From the NCBI GenBank assembly GCA_944472155.2, contig OX235273.1, positions 5,553,204 to 5,617,203 of the forward strand: 64,000 nt of DNA, read 5' to 3'. This DNA is from Trichobilharzia szidati. Its lineage: Eukaryota > Platyhelminthes > Trematoda > Strigeidida > Schistosomatidae. The notes under the pieces were generated by a model. The model ran no database searches. It had not been told where the DNA came from and saw nothing but the letters and a program-made list of their open reading frames with translations. How positions within the stretch are numbered: the stretch's first letter is position 1; each line of letters opens with the position of its first letter. Of the stretch, positions 32,745 to 42,904 are shown piece after piece. A program made the position numbers and the translations under genes.

Positions 32745-33510
32745 TGCGTTGAAGTTTCTGTAGCAAGACGTCATAGACAAGACGAAGGTTATGAAAATAA
32801 CCAACCAACAACAACAACAGCAGCAACATCCAGCGACAATCACCACCAACGGGAGGGATTTGAAAGAGGTCACTTCATTCAATTATCTAGGGAGCATTGT
32901 CTCAACTGCAGGAGGAACGGACGAACGAGGATGTCAAATCGAGAATCGGGAAGGCGAGAAACACATTCATCAACCTGAAACCAATCTGGAAATCTTCGTC
33001 ACTCCTCAGATTCAACAACAAATTTAGGATTTTCAATACAAACGTCAAGTCAGTTCTTCTTCTATACGGATCAGAAACTTGGCGAGTCACAAAGAATATT
33101 TCCAACAGCCTGTTGCAGGCCTTTATCAACAACTGTCTTCGCTGGCTCTATACTTAAGATCAGATGGCCGGAAAGAATCACCAACAAGAAACTATGGGAA
33201 CAAACAAAACAAGAACCAATCGCTCAACAAATATGTAGGAGAAAGTGGAGATGGTTTTGACACTCACTGGCTGAGGAGGCCGCTGGGTGACATCGCGCGT
33301 CAGGCCAATGCTCGAGTGGAAGCCGAAAGGGAGGCGGTGAGTGGGACGTCCAAGAATGACATGGAGGAGATCGTGTGAAGAGGAATTGAAACAGTATGGA
33401 CTAATATGGATGCAAGTGGAAAATGCAGCAGAAGACAGAAGCAAGTGGAGACGTGCACAGTTGAAGCCCTATGTTGCACTAGGAATCCAAGGGAACAATA
33501 ATAATAATAG
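32745..33510 (+). pseudogene. RTE-I LINE, 5'-truncated and frameshifted
   Basis: Pieces in order: VMKITNQQQQQQQHPATITT, LKEVTSFNYLGSIVSTAGGT, RIGKARNTFINLKPIWKSSS, SVLLLYGSETWRVTKNISNS, LLQAFINNCLRWLYT, then LRRPLGDIARQANARVEAER and the C-terminus, ending (aat)n at about 33498-33508. Same structure as the minus-strand copy at 17157-18055. Confidence 0.87.
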
Positions 33511-33845
33511 TTGCAACGCACTAAAACACAATCACATAATTGAGTGAAACAGAGTAAAAGCTCTGAATAGTAATATAGTTGATTGGAGGGGATCCTTTGA
33601 TCAGTGAATCTTTGTTCACTGTACGTACACCTAACACTTGGAATAGAAATAACACGACGCCAGCACCAGAAATTTGGAAGTTACTGCTACCGGTTAAATA
33701 ACGAAGTTTGGAAGTTATATTGCCACCTTGATTTGGTGATAAGTGATATATTGTGCTCAAAACATTAAAAGTAAAGAATACATTATCATAGTGTGCTCTT
33801 ATCAAACAAATGTACCCTGTGATAGAATCATACTCTACCATGTTC
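33511..33845 (+). repeat. Right arm of the second inverted repeat
   Basis: Homologous, element by element, to 11520-12060: cactaaaacacaatcaca, agtaatatagttgattggag, gtacacctaacacttgg, ccagcaccagaaatttggaa, ttgtgctcaaaaca. The same sequence therefore follows the RTE-I tail at both loci. Confidence 0.65.
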
Positions 33846-33902
33846 TCTAATTTCTGTTCTTAGATCAATATTTGACACTTAAGCATTTACATAGAATAAA
33901 AG

Positions 33903-34139
33903 TAGTTAATTGGTGGATGGTGACTAGGAGTGCAATCCAGGATGCTTATTTCGTCCTGTTTGAGACTCGTCGTCTGGATGTACCTGCAAGCCACCTCTTG
34001 TGCAACGGGTCATATTAATTATTCAATTGAATTGTAGGTTTTCCCACCGACTGATTGGACCAAAGTGCTCGGTCTCCGGTTGACATGTTGGCTTCTTTTG
34101 CAAATGCTTCAACGATGTCTGGGCATGTAACTAGAATTT
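33903..34139 (-). repeat. Sm-alpha-like repeat, minus half of an inverted pair, head deleted
   Basis: Reverse-strand unit with the hammerhead region at 33935-33979 and the body (gtctgggcatgtaactagaa, gaccaaagtgctcggtctcc, caacgggtcatattaatta). Compared with the copy at 45071 the tRNA-like head between the hammerhead and acctcttgtgcaacggg is missing. Confidence 0.85.
33935..33979 (-). ncRNA. Sm-alpha-type hammerhead, core mutated
   Basis: Minus strand: helix I AUCCAG/CUGGAU, core ACGACGA instead of CUGANGA, helix II GUCU...GGAC with one G-U pair, GAAA, short helix III AU...AU, C at position 17. Architecture of the known Schistosoma satellite hammerhead; C3 and U4 are changed, so probably inactive. 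Confidence 0.8.
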
Positions 34140-34345
34140 AACTGGTGGATAGTGACTAGCATCCAGATGACGAGTCCCAAATAGGACGAAATGCACGTTA
34201 TCCTGGATTCCACTGCTAGTCACAATCCACCAATTAAATTCTAATTACATGCTCAGACATCTTCGAAGCATCTTCAAAAGAAGCCGACATTTCAACCTCA
34301 TCCAATCAATCGACGGGAAAATCTGAAATTCAATTAAGAGTAGTT
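34140..34345 (+). repeat. Sm-alpha-like repeat, plus half of an inverted pair
   Basis: Starts with the hammerhead (34161-34208) and continues with the body in + orientation (attacatgctcagacatctt, cgaagcatcttcaaaagaag, ccaatcaatcgacgggaaaa). The unit is circularly permuted relative to the minus half. The flanking gtagttaa at 33902-33909 and about 34345 may be the target duplication. Confidence 0.82.
34161..34208 (+). ncRNA. Sm-alpha-type hammerhead with C3 to A
   Basis: Helix I AUCCAG/CUGGAU (34161-34166, 34203-34208), core AUGACGA (34167-34173), helix II GUCC/GGAC with loop CAAAUA, GAAA (34188-34191), helix III AU/AU around GCACGUU, C17 at 34202. Only the first core base departs from the consensus CUGANGA. 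Confidence 0.82.
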
Positions 34346-34613
34346 AAGAGTTGGAAATCACATAAATCATGGCATTCAAGTTAAGATGGATCCTACTGAC
34401 GTGTAAAATAATTGGAAAGCGGAAGGCATCCGAAAGTGTCGCACTTTCATTCCCTTTTTTAAGTGGTAAAATATATGAAATTTCTTAGTATAGAGTATAA
34501 AGTTTTGCTCCAATGTTTGTAAACGTTGCGAAGATGTGAACGGTAGGTTGTATTCCCTTCATAACAGACTTATAATTCATGAAAGGAGGGGACTGAACTA
34601 TATATATTAATAA
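34346..34613. other. Unassigned stretch
   Basis: No feature recognised. Confidence 0.4.
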
Positions 34614-34720
34614 AACCCGGAATAGCTCAGTGGTAACGTCTAAGACTGTAACACTATTTGACACAATTTTCAATCTCGTAGAGAGAACACTAAGTCCTTC
34701 AGGGATGCAGAAATCACAGA
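34614..34720 (+). repeat. SINE D fragment (tRNA-headed)
   Basis: cccggaatagctcagtggta plus acgtctaagactgtaacact is an A-box-bearing head; a decayed B-box (ttttcaatctcgtagagaga) follows. The same head, better preserved, is on the minus strand at 42795-42890. Confidence 0.6.
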
Positions 34721-34741
34721 ATATACACATTTAAAAAAATG

Positions 34742-34893
34742 TTTTTATTCCGTTACATTCCCAGTGGAACATAGAGCCTCTTTATCACTGTTATTAATGG
34801 CTTAGCGATGTGAAGAAGTTCGTCGGCTGGGGTTCGAACCCCGGACCTCATGCGTGGATGGCGACCATTCTACCGCTGTGCCACAGACGTGGA
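34742..34893 (-). repeat. SINE B copy, reverse
   Basis: ttacattcccagtggaacat, attaatggcttagcgatgtg, B-box complement ggggttcgaaccccgg (perfect palindrome-like TΨC arm), head complement ttctaccgctgtgccacaga. The middle is deleted as in 25868-26022. Confidence 0.85.
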
Positions 34894-35264
34894 GTATATA
34901 CATTGGATCATAGGGATTATTGAGAAGACGGTTGCAGAGAAAAAAACTTTCTTTCCGACGAAGTCATCAAGTAGGCCGTACATTCGTGTATTTACATTAT
35001 ATGTGTGAGAAGGTTCCAGAATTATTTCCGATCAAAGGTTAAATTAATAAAATTACTAAGTGTAATAATCAGAAAGATTGGGTAGAAAAGACATAACAAG
35101 ATTATAATTACTGGAAAACTGGTCAGTTTGCATAATTACAAATTAAGAACGTAGGTGCAGAAATGTCATATCGATTGTTAGGGGCAAGCATGAAACCTAC
35201 CCACATTGCCTTTTACCAACGGCCTCCAAACGTCAAACAAGTATTGGCTTTGTAGGGATTTTGT
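34894..35264. other. Unassigned stretch
   Basis: No gene or repeat family recognised. At 35250-35264 the reverse tail of SINE A begins. Confidence 0.4.
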
Positions 35265-35495
35265 TTGCTTGGTTGGAGGATTTCAACATGAGCTGACATC
35301 AGTGGCTTAGTGGTCTACGAGCCAGCTCACCTTGTAACCAGAAAGTCCTGGGTTCAAACCCTGGCTGTGGGTGCGTACTGATGAAGAGTCCGAAACTAGG
35401 ACGAAATAGCCTTCTGCAGTACTCCCAGGTTTTCCAGTGGTTCTCTAACCAATGTCAGCCGATGATGAAATCCTCCAACCAAACACCTTATGAAT
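35265..35495 (+). repeat. SINE A copy with well-formed hammerhead-like fold
   Basis: A short reverse tail (ggttggaggatttcaacatg agctgacatcag) joins a + copy: gtggcttagtggtctacgag (A-box), gggttcaaaccctgg (B-box), GUACUG AUGAAGA GUCC...GGAC GAAA (35375-35404) and CAGUAC (35414-35419). Helix I and II are intact; helix III is altered (UAGCCUUCUG). Confidence 0.87.
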
Positions 35496-36062
35496 TCAGG
35501 GTGCACTGCTCAGCCAAATCACCTACCTCAGTGATTGAATCACAGCCATGCTATGCCATGCCGTGCCAAGGACTATAGACGCATGCCAGTAATTACTCTC
35601 TCTCTAGTGAAACTTGTTATGATTATTATTATTATTAAAAGCAAACATTGTCGAACAATTCCCTTGATACACTTTAGGCAAAATGCGAGTTGTTTTTTCT
35701 CTCTCATTCCTTAATAATAATAGTAATATTATGTAATATGAAAATAGAATGTTTTCGAAAACAACCCCTAGCCAAATGAATCTTACACCGAGGAAATGCA
35801 AATTTTTTTGTCTGACTTTATAGGCAGGACTGAAAAAAAACAAAGAATTATTGTAGCATTTCATTTTGTTGTGATAATTCCTATTAAATAGGAAAAGATA
35901 TAATTTGATTATTACCTCATCTTTATAAAAAATCCCTTTTTCCTCATCCTACAGAAGTTTCTTCTATCTCAAAGGATAACAAATTAAAACAAGACGCTTT
36001 TGTTACATAAAAATGTGAGAGGTAACACTTTGTTACCCAGTATATACTAACTAGTCCTAAGC
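35496..36062. other. Unassigned stretch with (tta)n tract
   Basis: Contains (atta)n/(att)n near 35618-35637, possibly a LINE tail, and AT-rich sequence. No gene. Confidence 0.35.
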
Positions 36063-36150
36063 TTTGGAGAAAGGAGGGGGAAGGTTGAGCGTAAGGCTAG
36101 TCACTGAACCCTATAGAAAATAACCTCCATTGTTGTTGGAACTTCAAAGT
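36063..36150 (+). repeat. SINE B 3' fragment
   Basis: tggagaaaggagggggaagg, gcgtaaggctagtcactgaa and cctccattgttgttggaact match the 3' half of SINE B. Confidence 0.6.
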
Positions 36151-36287
36151 ACACAAAACAATTGATACCGGTTGTTGGAAGCCTTCGGGAAGCCAGTCAG
36201 TGTGTCTATAAAATGTTTGAAGGTGGAAAGGCTGTACACACTACGAACGAAATTCTGAGATATGGTATAGAAGTTACAGGATTTAAT

Positions 36288-36650
36288 CATGAGCTGACAT
36301 CATTTAGAGAACCATTGGAAAACCAGCTGAGAGTACTAGACAGCTGTTCCCTCCTAGTTCAGGACTCTTCACAGTACACACCCAACACCAGGATTTGAAC
36401 CCATGACCTTCTGGTTACAAGGCGAGTTCGTTGATCTTTAAGCCTCTGTGACCCGATCCAATGGCTCGTAAGTTCTAACGTCTGCCAATATTCACGACAT
36501 AGCGCGAACGCTAGCCAATGTCTTTGGCGAGTATTTGTCCTCATACCCAACCAGCTGCATTCTACTGATCACAACTTCCTACTAGAACCCCGGTAACCAC
36601 CTACCTGAACATCGCCAGTCACAAGTGAGCATCTCATCAATATTCAAGTA
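36288..36650 (-). repeat. SINE A unit, first of a tandem pair
   Basis: Full-length reverse unit: tail (gagctgacatcatttagaga), hammerhead region (agctgttccctcctagttca), B-box complement near 36391, head, and the 5' region (gaccagt..., agtgagcatctcatcaatattcaagt). Its 5' end runs directly into the tail of the next unit through the junction caagtattggtttgtaggga. Confidence 0.88.
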
Positions 36651-36950
36651 TTGGTTTGTAGGGATTTGATTGATTGGTTACAGGATTTCATCATGAGCTG
36701 ACATCAGTTAGAGAACCATTGTAAAACCAGCTGGGAGTGCTGGACAGCTGTTTCATCCTAGTTTGGGACACTTCACAGTGCGCAGTCACCACCAGGGTTC
36801 GAACTCAGAACCGTTTGGTTAAAAGGCGAGCTCGTATAACATTAAGCCACTGGGATCCAATCCAATGGGCAGTCCATGAATTCCAACATCTGCCGATTCA
36901 TGCTTAAATCCCGTAATCAATTAGTCAATTTCTCTACAAACCAATACTTG
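36651..36950 (-). repeat. SINE A unit, second of a tandem pair
   Basis: Same orientation: tttcatcatgagctgacatc, tgtttcatcctagtttggga, agggttcgaactcagaacc (B-box complement), ccactgggatccaatccaat. The TΨC-arm gaac lies 404 bp from that of the previous unit (36397 and 36801). Ends near 36900-36950 at another tail-like string (tacaaaccaatacttgagtg). Confidence 0.87.
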
Positions 36951-37929
36951 AGTGGTACAGAAGTGTTAGAAGTCTGCAAGAACAGACAAAATGCTATTGG
37001 ACTCTCCAGATTGTTAAATGGGAAGTCAATAATCTAATTCAGTCCTCCACAGGATAACCATAGGCTTTCATTATGTCACCAACGGAATCAGAGTGTGATA
37101 AATGTTGGGAAGCAGTAGCCTCCAGGATGAAGAATTCAAGATTCAACTTAAAGGGAAGGGAAGTTACAATTACCCAACGTTACTCATCTACACACAACTA
37201 CAGACAGTGATGGATACGACTTCGGATGACGATGGTAGAGGGCAGAATACGGTGATGTGTTGCTCAAGCTTTATGTCTCGCCTGGAAACCAAGGGACGAA
37301 TAATAAATGTCCGACGAAAACATGACGAGGGCTTTTTGCATTCAACGTTTGTAAAGTTTCCAGCCTTCACTCTTGATTTGGTGTGTAGACTCAAAAGGCG
37401 AAAAAGCTTGTCCTTGGTGAGGCGTAACTGCAGTCATCTGGAATGTCAGATTCCCTTTATGATTTATGTCCGTTTCATTCAGTATGGATGTCACAGACTG
37501 CCCCATCTTATCATTTCAGGCGATGACTTACTCTGCCTATTGCTGTCAGGTCGAGAGTGTATTGATCTAAATCTATTCGTCAGATATATAGCATTTTCGC
37601 TTAAGTCAGTGACTAGCCATCGACATAACGTATCCATGGCCTTCGACAGAGTTATATCTCCTCCACAAAAGAAGCCACTGTGACAATGGATTGGCAATGT
37701 AACGTGAAGTTACTGAGTTGGGTGCTTGGTGGGTTCAGTAACAATTATTTAACCCTATGGAAAGTTCTATTCTATGAATATATATATATATATAAACACT
37801 GCCTTCACAGACATCCATTCGTTGAAACGTTTACATACTACGTCTATGGTTACAAGACCTTTGAAAGTGTCACACAGAAAACTGTGGCCTAGTGATATGT
37901 GTGGCTTCTCTATGGTTCATATACTTAGA
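36951..37929. other. Unassigned stretch with a 193-codon ORF
   Basis: The + strand frame 37102-37683 is open for 193 codons: MLGSSSLQDEEFKIQLKGKG at the start, VRRKHDEGFLHSTFVKFPAF in the middle, SMAFDRVISPPQKKPL at the end. I recognise no domain. The minus strand is also fairly open (37188-37394, 37491-37697), which argues against a protein call. It is not part of any repeat family I could see elsewhere in the window. A tata repeat occurs at 37777-37792. Confidence 0.3.
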
Positions 37930-38340
37930 AAGCGTCAGTGAACTCATTACCACCATTCTAGTGCAGACTTTTATCAAGATCTGCTTTCAGTGAATACTCA
38001 TGACCAGATAACCGGCCACAAACGATTAGCCAGAAGGAATTCTAACGGTACAGCGAGCCAGCCGACAACCTATGCTATGACAAATATGTAGAATTAGATG
38101 CTAACTGACTGGACATATGTTGAAGTGACACTCAAGTGTCCCTCAAGTGAAACTTGAATGAGAAGCGATAAGTGCTCTGTCTTAAGGTGACATGAAGAAG
38201 GCACTATTTGGAAGAAGTGAAGGCGTATGGATTGCCATGACGTCAGCGGTCAGTGATGATAGAAGATAAAGGCAGAATTTAAAGGAGATTTACAGCTAAA
38301 GCTCTATTTTCTACTTTGGATCTAAGGGACAGATTAAATA
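37930..38340 (+). pseudogene. RTE-I LINE 3' fragment, strongly decayed
   Basis: Aligns by eye in order with better copies: tgcagacttttatcaagatc (TFINS block), accagataaccggccacaaa, acaaatatgtagaattagat (KWRW block), then ttggatctaagggacagatt at the 3' end. No open frame remains. Confidence 0.55.
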
Positions 38341-38795
38341 TGTAACACCTTTTTTGTATCCATTGGTATCAGCGTGATTTCGTAGCATCTCACCAGTGTG
38401 ATCTCATCAGCTATCTGTTCACAATAGTAGGCAGATGTAAAAGTGTCATCTTCCGTGATAATTTTCATACAAGCAAATACTAATCTTAATCATAATAATA
38501 ATAATAAAAACAGTATTCTTAAATTTAATGCACAGGATTTTCAACAGGAATTATTGGATAATACTTTTTCCTTTGTCCAGGATCTTCAAGTAAAATAGTG
38601 ACTGTGACAGTAGATCTCATGAGATACTGCTGTCTGATCTCAAGCGAAAACCCATCCTCTTTTATGATATTCCTTGCTTGCCTCCTTCGAGAAATGCCCA
38701 ATAATTGGTTGAAGGGCACTAAAAGGAAAGGTGTAGGAGGAAATTTCGCCACCCAAGAACATAACAATAATAGCTGGATAATTGAAGACTGTGCA
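38341..38795. other. Unassigned stretch with (taa)n
   Basis: (taa)n near 38490-38508. Short overlapping ORFs only. Confidence 0.4.
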
Positions 38796-39035
38796 TAGGT
38801 GATACAGCGGTAAAACACTCACAGACCATGCATGTGGCCCCGGGTTCTATCCCCGGCCAACGAGGCACTCCTTTACCTCGCCAATGCAGTAATGACTGGT
38901 AGGGAGAGGAGGTTGGGCATGCAGCCAGCAACTCCATTCCATAAAAATAAACACCACTGCTACCGAAACTTTAAGCCTCTAGTTTTATGCCCTATGATGT
39001 TCCACTGGGAACGTAAAGGAATAAAAAAATTTGAA
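38796..39035 (+). repeat. SINE B copy, near full length
   Basis: Head aggtgatacagcggtaaaac, B-box ccccgggttctatccccgg, actcctttacctcgccaatg, ggcatgcagccagcaactcc, aaataaacaccactgctacc, gttccactgggaacgtaaag and an A-rich end. Confidence 0.88.
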
Positions 39036-39299
39036 GACTGCGGATAGTTCGTTTTAGTTCTTAGGTAGTGGCAGTTTGTATCAAAAATCTCAAGCGCAGC
39101 TAATTCATATATTGGGATATGTTGCCAGTCACGCCATTCTGCTTTTTCTCAATATTAGTAGAAGCTAATGAATTAGCAGGTTGTAGACGTTTTTGAATAC
39201 TCGGGGCGGGGGGGGGGAGAAGAAACCATTAGAGACCATATTTTAATCGATTAATACGAAGTGAACATGAGTAGTTATATACAGTGTAACAATAGAGTA
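39036..39299. other. Short unassigned stretch with poly-G
   Basis: A G-rich run at 39203-39218. No gene. Confidence 0.4.
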
Positions 39300-40262
39300 G
39301 TTTATTATTTATTACTGTTTCCTTTAATTCCTAGAGGAACATAGGGCTGCAGCCGTGCGTCTCCATTGCGTTCGGTTCTCTGCTACAGTCTTCACCTGGC
39401 TACAAGTCTGCCCACAGGTTTTTATCTCCTCTTCACATGACCTCCTCCAAGTCACTCTTGGACGACCAACTCACCGCTTCCCTTTCGGGTTCCACTCGAG
39501 CAATGGCTTGTCTACTGATGTCACTTGATGGTTTCCTCAGAATATGACCAATCCATCTCCATTTCTTCCTGCCTATTTGTTTCACAATCGGTTCCTGGTT
39601 GGTTCGCTCATTGCCAGAGATCTCTATTGCTGATCTTTTCTGACCGGCCATCTTATCTTGAGTATTGAGCGAAGAAAACTGTTAATGAAGGTCAGTAGTT
39701 TGTTTGAGATGCTCTTTACGGCACGCCAAGTCTCTGATCCGTATAGTAGCACTGACTTCATATCGGAGTTGAAAATCCGGATCTTATTTTTGATGCTGAG
39801 TGCTGTTGACCTCCACACAGACTTGAGAGTAGTGAAAGCTTGTCTTGCTTTTCCAATTCTTGTTTTGATATCCTTGTCAGTTCCGCCTGTAGTTGAAACG
39901 ATGCTTCCCAGGTAGGTAAAGGAGGTTGCTTCCTTCAGCTTCCTCCCATTTATGCTGATCGTTGTCTGTTGTTGTTGGTGGTGGTGGTGATGGTGTTGCC
40001 CAGGAATCTTCATCACCTCTGTTTTCTCTATGTTCACCTGAAGTCCTATCTTTGATGTTTCTTCTGCCAACTTGTTGCTTTTCGTTTGCATATCTTCCAG
40101 TTTGTGGGAAATCAGACATATATCATCGGCGAAGTCCACATCCTCCAAGTTTTTGTGTGAGTACATTTTATGCCTGTTTCCTCATTGCTCACCGTTTGTC
40201 GCATTATCCAATCTGCTGCAATCAGGAAAATCATTGGCGGTAGTAGGCAGCCTTGTCTTGTT
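39300..40262 (-). pseudogene. RTE-I LINE, best-preserved RT C-terminal half
   Basis: The minus strand, from about 40262, reads a palm/thumb region (QGCLLPPMIFLIAADWIMRQ), NLEDVDFADDICLISHKLED (catalytic DD), GLQVNIEKTEVMKIPGQ, a His/Gln repeat, KEATSFTYLGSIVSTTGGTD, FTTLKSVWRSTALSIKNKIR, SVLLYGSETWRAVKSISNK, and in another frame RTNQEPIVKQIGRKKWRWIG + HILRKPSSDISRQAIARVEP. A 180-codon piece (40166-39624) is uninterrupted; a frameshift occurs near 39640. RTE-like LINE RTs copy their own RNA at the nicked target. 5' truncated, so not autonomous. Confidence 0.88.
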
Positions 40263-40744
40263 TATATATTAACACTAACGTAAAGAGATAAAACACCTTA
40301 ATCAATATTGCCTAACCTAAATGTGGTACAGAGTCTTAAGAACAACATTATGACATGCTGTGTTTCAATGTGATCTCTAAATATCATGCATTTCGGTGAT
40401 TAGTATTCACATTGTTTCATTTGTAGTAGGAATAATAATAATGAGATTAATAATCAAGAAATGTTTATGTGATCTTGAATTCCATGGGTGACATTTACAA
40501 TCAGCTAATTTTGTGCACAATATTATATACGCATAAACAGTTGGAAAGCGGCACTCTCTATTGGATGCCTATGAATCCATTCTTGAAATGGAATGCGTAC
40601 ATTACCTGTCATAAATTGTAAACGATAAAGCATTCCTTCAATACTGAATAGCTTCACTACATACTGGATGCAACATACATAAATATATAAATATAAGTAG
40701 CTACTCAATTATTTACTTAGTAGTTTTTGATGTGGTTGTGTTCG
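40263..40744. other. Unassigned stretch
   Basis: No repeat or exon recognised. Confidence 0.4.
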
Positions 40745-42445
40745 CTAATCTGGATAGTTAATTTGCGAAGCTTTCATTGGCCTACTAGGAAACATCTTCC
40801 GAGCATCATACTTCAATTTTTTGAATTAAGCTTTCAGATTTCCCCATGAGTTTATGGGTCATCTCTCCTGGTGGGTCACCTTGAACACGACTCTTCGGTT
40901 GTTTTTGTGTGTTTTTACACCCTCTAGGCTAATTCTGATATTGGTACTGATTGTTGCCTTGACTTGAACTTTGACACTTTGTGTGTGAGATTTCCTTCTT
41001 AACGGTTGGTAAATTTTGTCTATCTCGATGTGCCTATTGATTGATGATTCATTGCAATACCAGGCTTCTAAAAATTCTCTAGCATTCTTGGTATTTCCTC
41101 TGTCTAATATTTGAACGTTTTCTCAGTCAAACTGATGTCCATGCTTGTCTGTATGCAGTGAGGCGATATGAGTGAGTGGATGTCATGTCTTTTGACGGCT
41201 AGCGTATGTTCATGGATCAGAAAACGAAGGAGACGTCCACTTTGGTCAATATAGTGTTTTCTCAGTTGTTACAATTTATTCTGTAGATGATGTTGATTTC
41301 ACCTTCTAACGTCGTGGAGTCTTTTGGTTGACTTAGAACCAGCTGAGTGAAGTGAGTTTGTTGGTTTGTGTGTGACGTCAATTCCTAAAGGTTTGAAGAG
41401 TCTTCCAGTGATTTCCGAGATGTCCTCTATATATGGTAGGGCGATTTTTCTCGTGCTTTCCTTGGGAATTTTTGATTTGATAGGTCGTCTTTGGAGTATA
41501 TGTTTTTTGATGAAATTCCGTGGATATCCATTCTTTTGGAAGATTTCCATGAGATATCTTTCTTCAATTTTCCTTAAGGTGGGAGTGCTGCAATGAGTCC
41601 TGCTTAGCCCTATTGAATACTGTTTGTATACAATTCCTTTTGTGTGTTATCGGATTGTTGCTGTTATATTTCAGTATTTGGTTCGTGTGAGTTGATTTTC
41701 TATGAACTTGAGTTTCTAATTCAATTTTGGTTGTCCAAAAATGGGGTTTTTTTCCGATTCTTCTTGTCTTGTGAATTTGATGTCGTTGAAGACGTTGTTT
41801 ATTAAGCTGTGAGTTTTATCCAACTCGTTTCTTTTAATTATTACAAATTTATCAACTGCGTAACGTATCCAAATTTTTGGTTTGATCTTTGATAGGAATA
41901 TATTTTCAAGCCTTTACAACATCACTGCTTCGGCAATCAACCCTTATATTGGCGACCCCATGGATGTTCCTTTAACTTGTTCATGTATTTAGCCATTGAA
42001 TTGGAGGTACGTTGTCAGGCATAGGTTTATGCACTAGATCCAACTTGTGTGTTGCATTTTTGATTGTTTTGGGAAATGTTCGTCGTTGCTGAGTAATTGC
42101 TGCATGGTCTCTTCTGCTAGTTTCTGTCCATTTGAGGTATATGATGCTGTGACGTTGAAGGATATCATTATTTATTGATGATATATTTGGATGCCTCTGA
42201 TTTTCGCTAGAAATTGGATAACAGAATTGATGCAGTGATCACAAGATTCCGTTAGGTGTTTCAATTTTCGGTATAATTCTTGGGATAAATTACATGTTGG
42301 ATTTCCTGGAAGTGATCTAATTGGTCGTAATGGGATATTCGGCTTGTGTATTTCGGGTCTGCCATAGGATTGGGATAGGACTGGTCCACTGGATTTCATT
42401 CGCCATTGATCTTGTTTTGTGATCTGACAAGTTTTGGTGAGCATT
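40745..42445 (-). pseudogene. PLE, RT plus endonuclease, decayed (same family as 51720-53440)
   Basis: The minus strand begins near 42445 with SQSYGRPEIHKPNIPLRPIR (PLE RT motif), LKHLTESCDHCINSVIQFLA, then decayed TSMGSPI, IRYAVDKFVIIKRNELDKT, EERYLMEIFQKNGYPRNFIK, RKIALPYIEDISEITGRLFK, SLHSAGSKSTKRLHDVRR, and a degenerate GIY-YIG segment around 41270 (HYIDQSGRLLRFLIHEHTLA). The 3' end has the tag tcctagtaggccaatgaaag. It spans ~1.7 kb with scattered stops. The catalytic YxDD appears mutated (AVDK). Confidence 0.85.
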
Positions 42446-42679
42446 GGGTGATAACAGCAATAATAATGGCTTCATTTCAAGCAGTACTTTTGATACAATG
42501 TGGAATTCTCAGGATGTAGTACAATATGTAGCATCTAATGTTCTCTTTAAATTACCCAGTAATGGCGGGAATATAGTCAGTGGGGCAATTACAGAGATAA
42601 CACAGTGGCAAAGAATAATATGGATGTAAAATTAAATAGTGGAATAAATATAGTGACACGAATAATAAATACGTTAATT
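42446..42679. other. Unassigned, probably PLE 5' flank
   Basis: A 61-codon ORF (42444-42629) without motifs; may be the continuation of the PLE on the opposite strand. Confidence 0.3.
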
Positions 42680-42890
42680 GATGTTAGATGGTTGGAGGTA
42701 GTAGGCCACAGGAAGCCTTGCCTGATCTAAGCTTCGTGCTAGTTGGTACTCACCAGTCAGCGAGACAAGCGTATCTGCAATCACATTGAAGGAACTCATG
42801 TCCCTTCTCTCTGAGATTCGAACCCGTGTCATCTAGTGAGTGCTTCAGTCAGAGACGTTACCACTGAGCTAGCTATTTGGGCTCACGATT
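42680..42890 (-). repeat. SINE D copy (tRNA-headed)
   Basis: Reverse strand: head AAATAGCTAGCTCAGTGGTA (A-box), GACACGGGTTCGAATCTC (B-box), then GAGAAGGGACATGAGTTCC. The body (42680-42780) is unlike SINE A, B or C. Related to 34614-34720. Confidence 0.7.
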
Positions 42891-42904
42891 GGCCTCCTGT
42901 AGGG

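Noticed and set aside
39300..40262. An active RTE-I element
   Set aside because: It is 5' truncated, lacks the endonuclease domain and is frameshifted near 39640.
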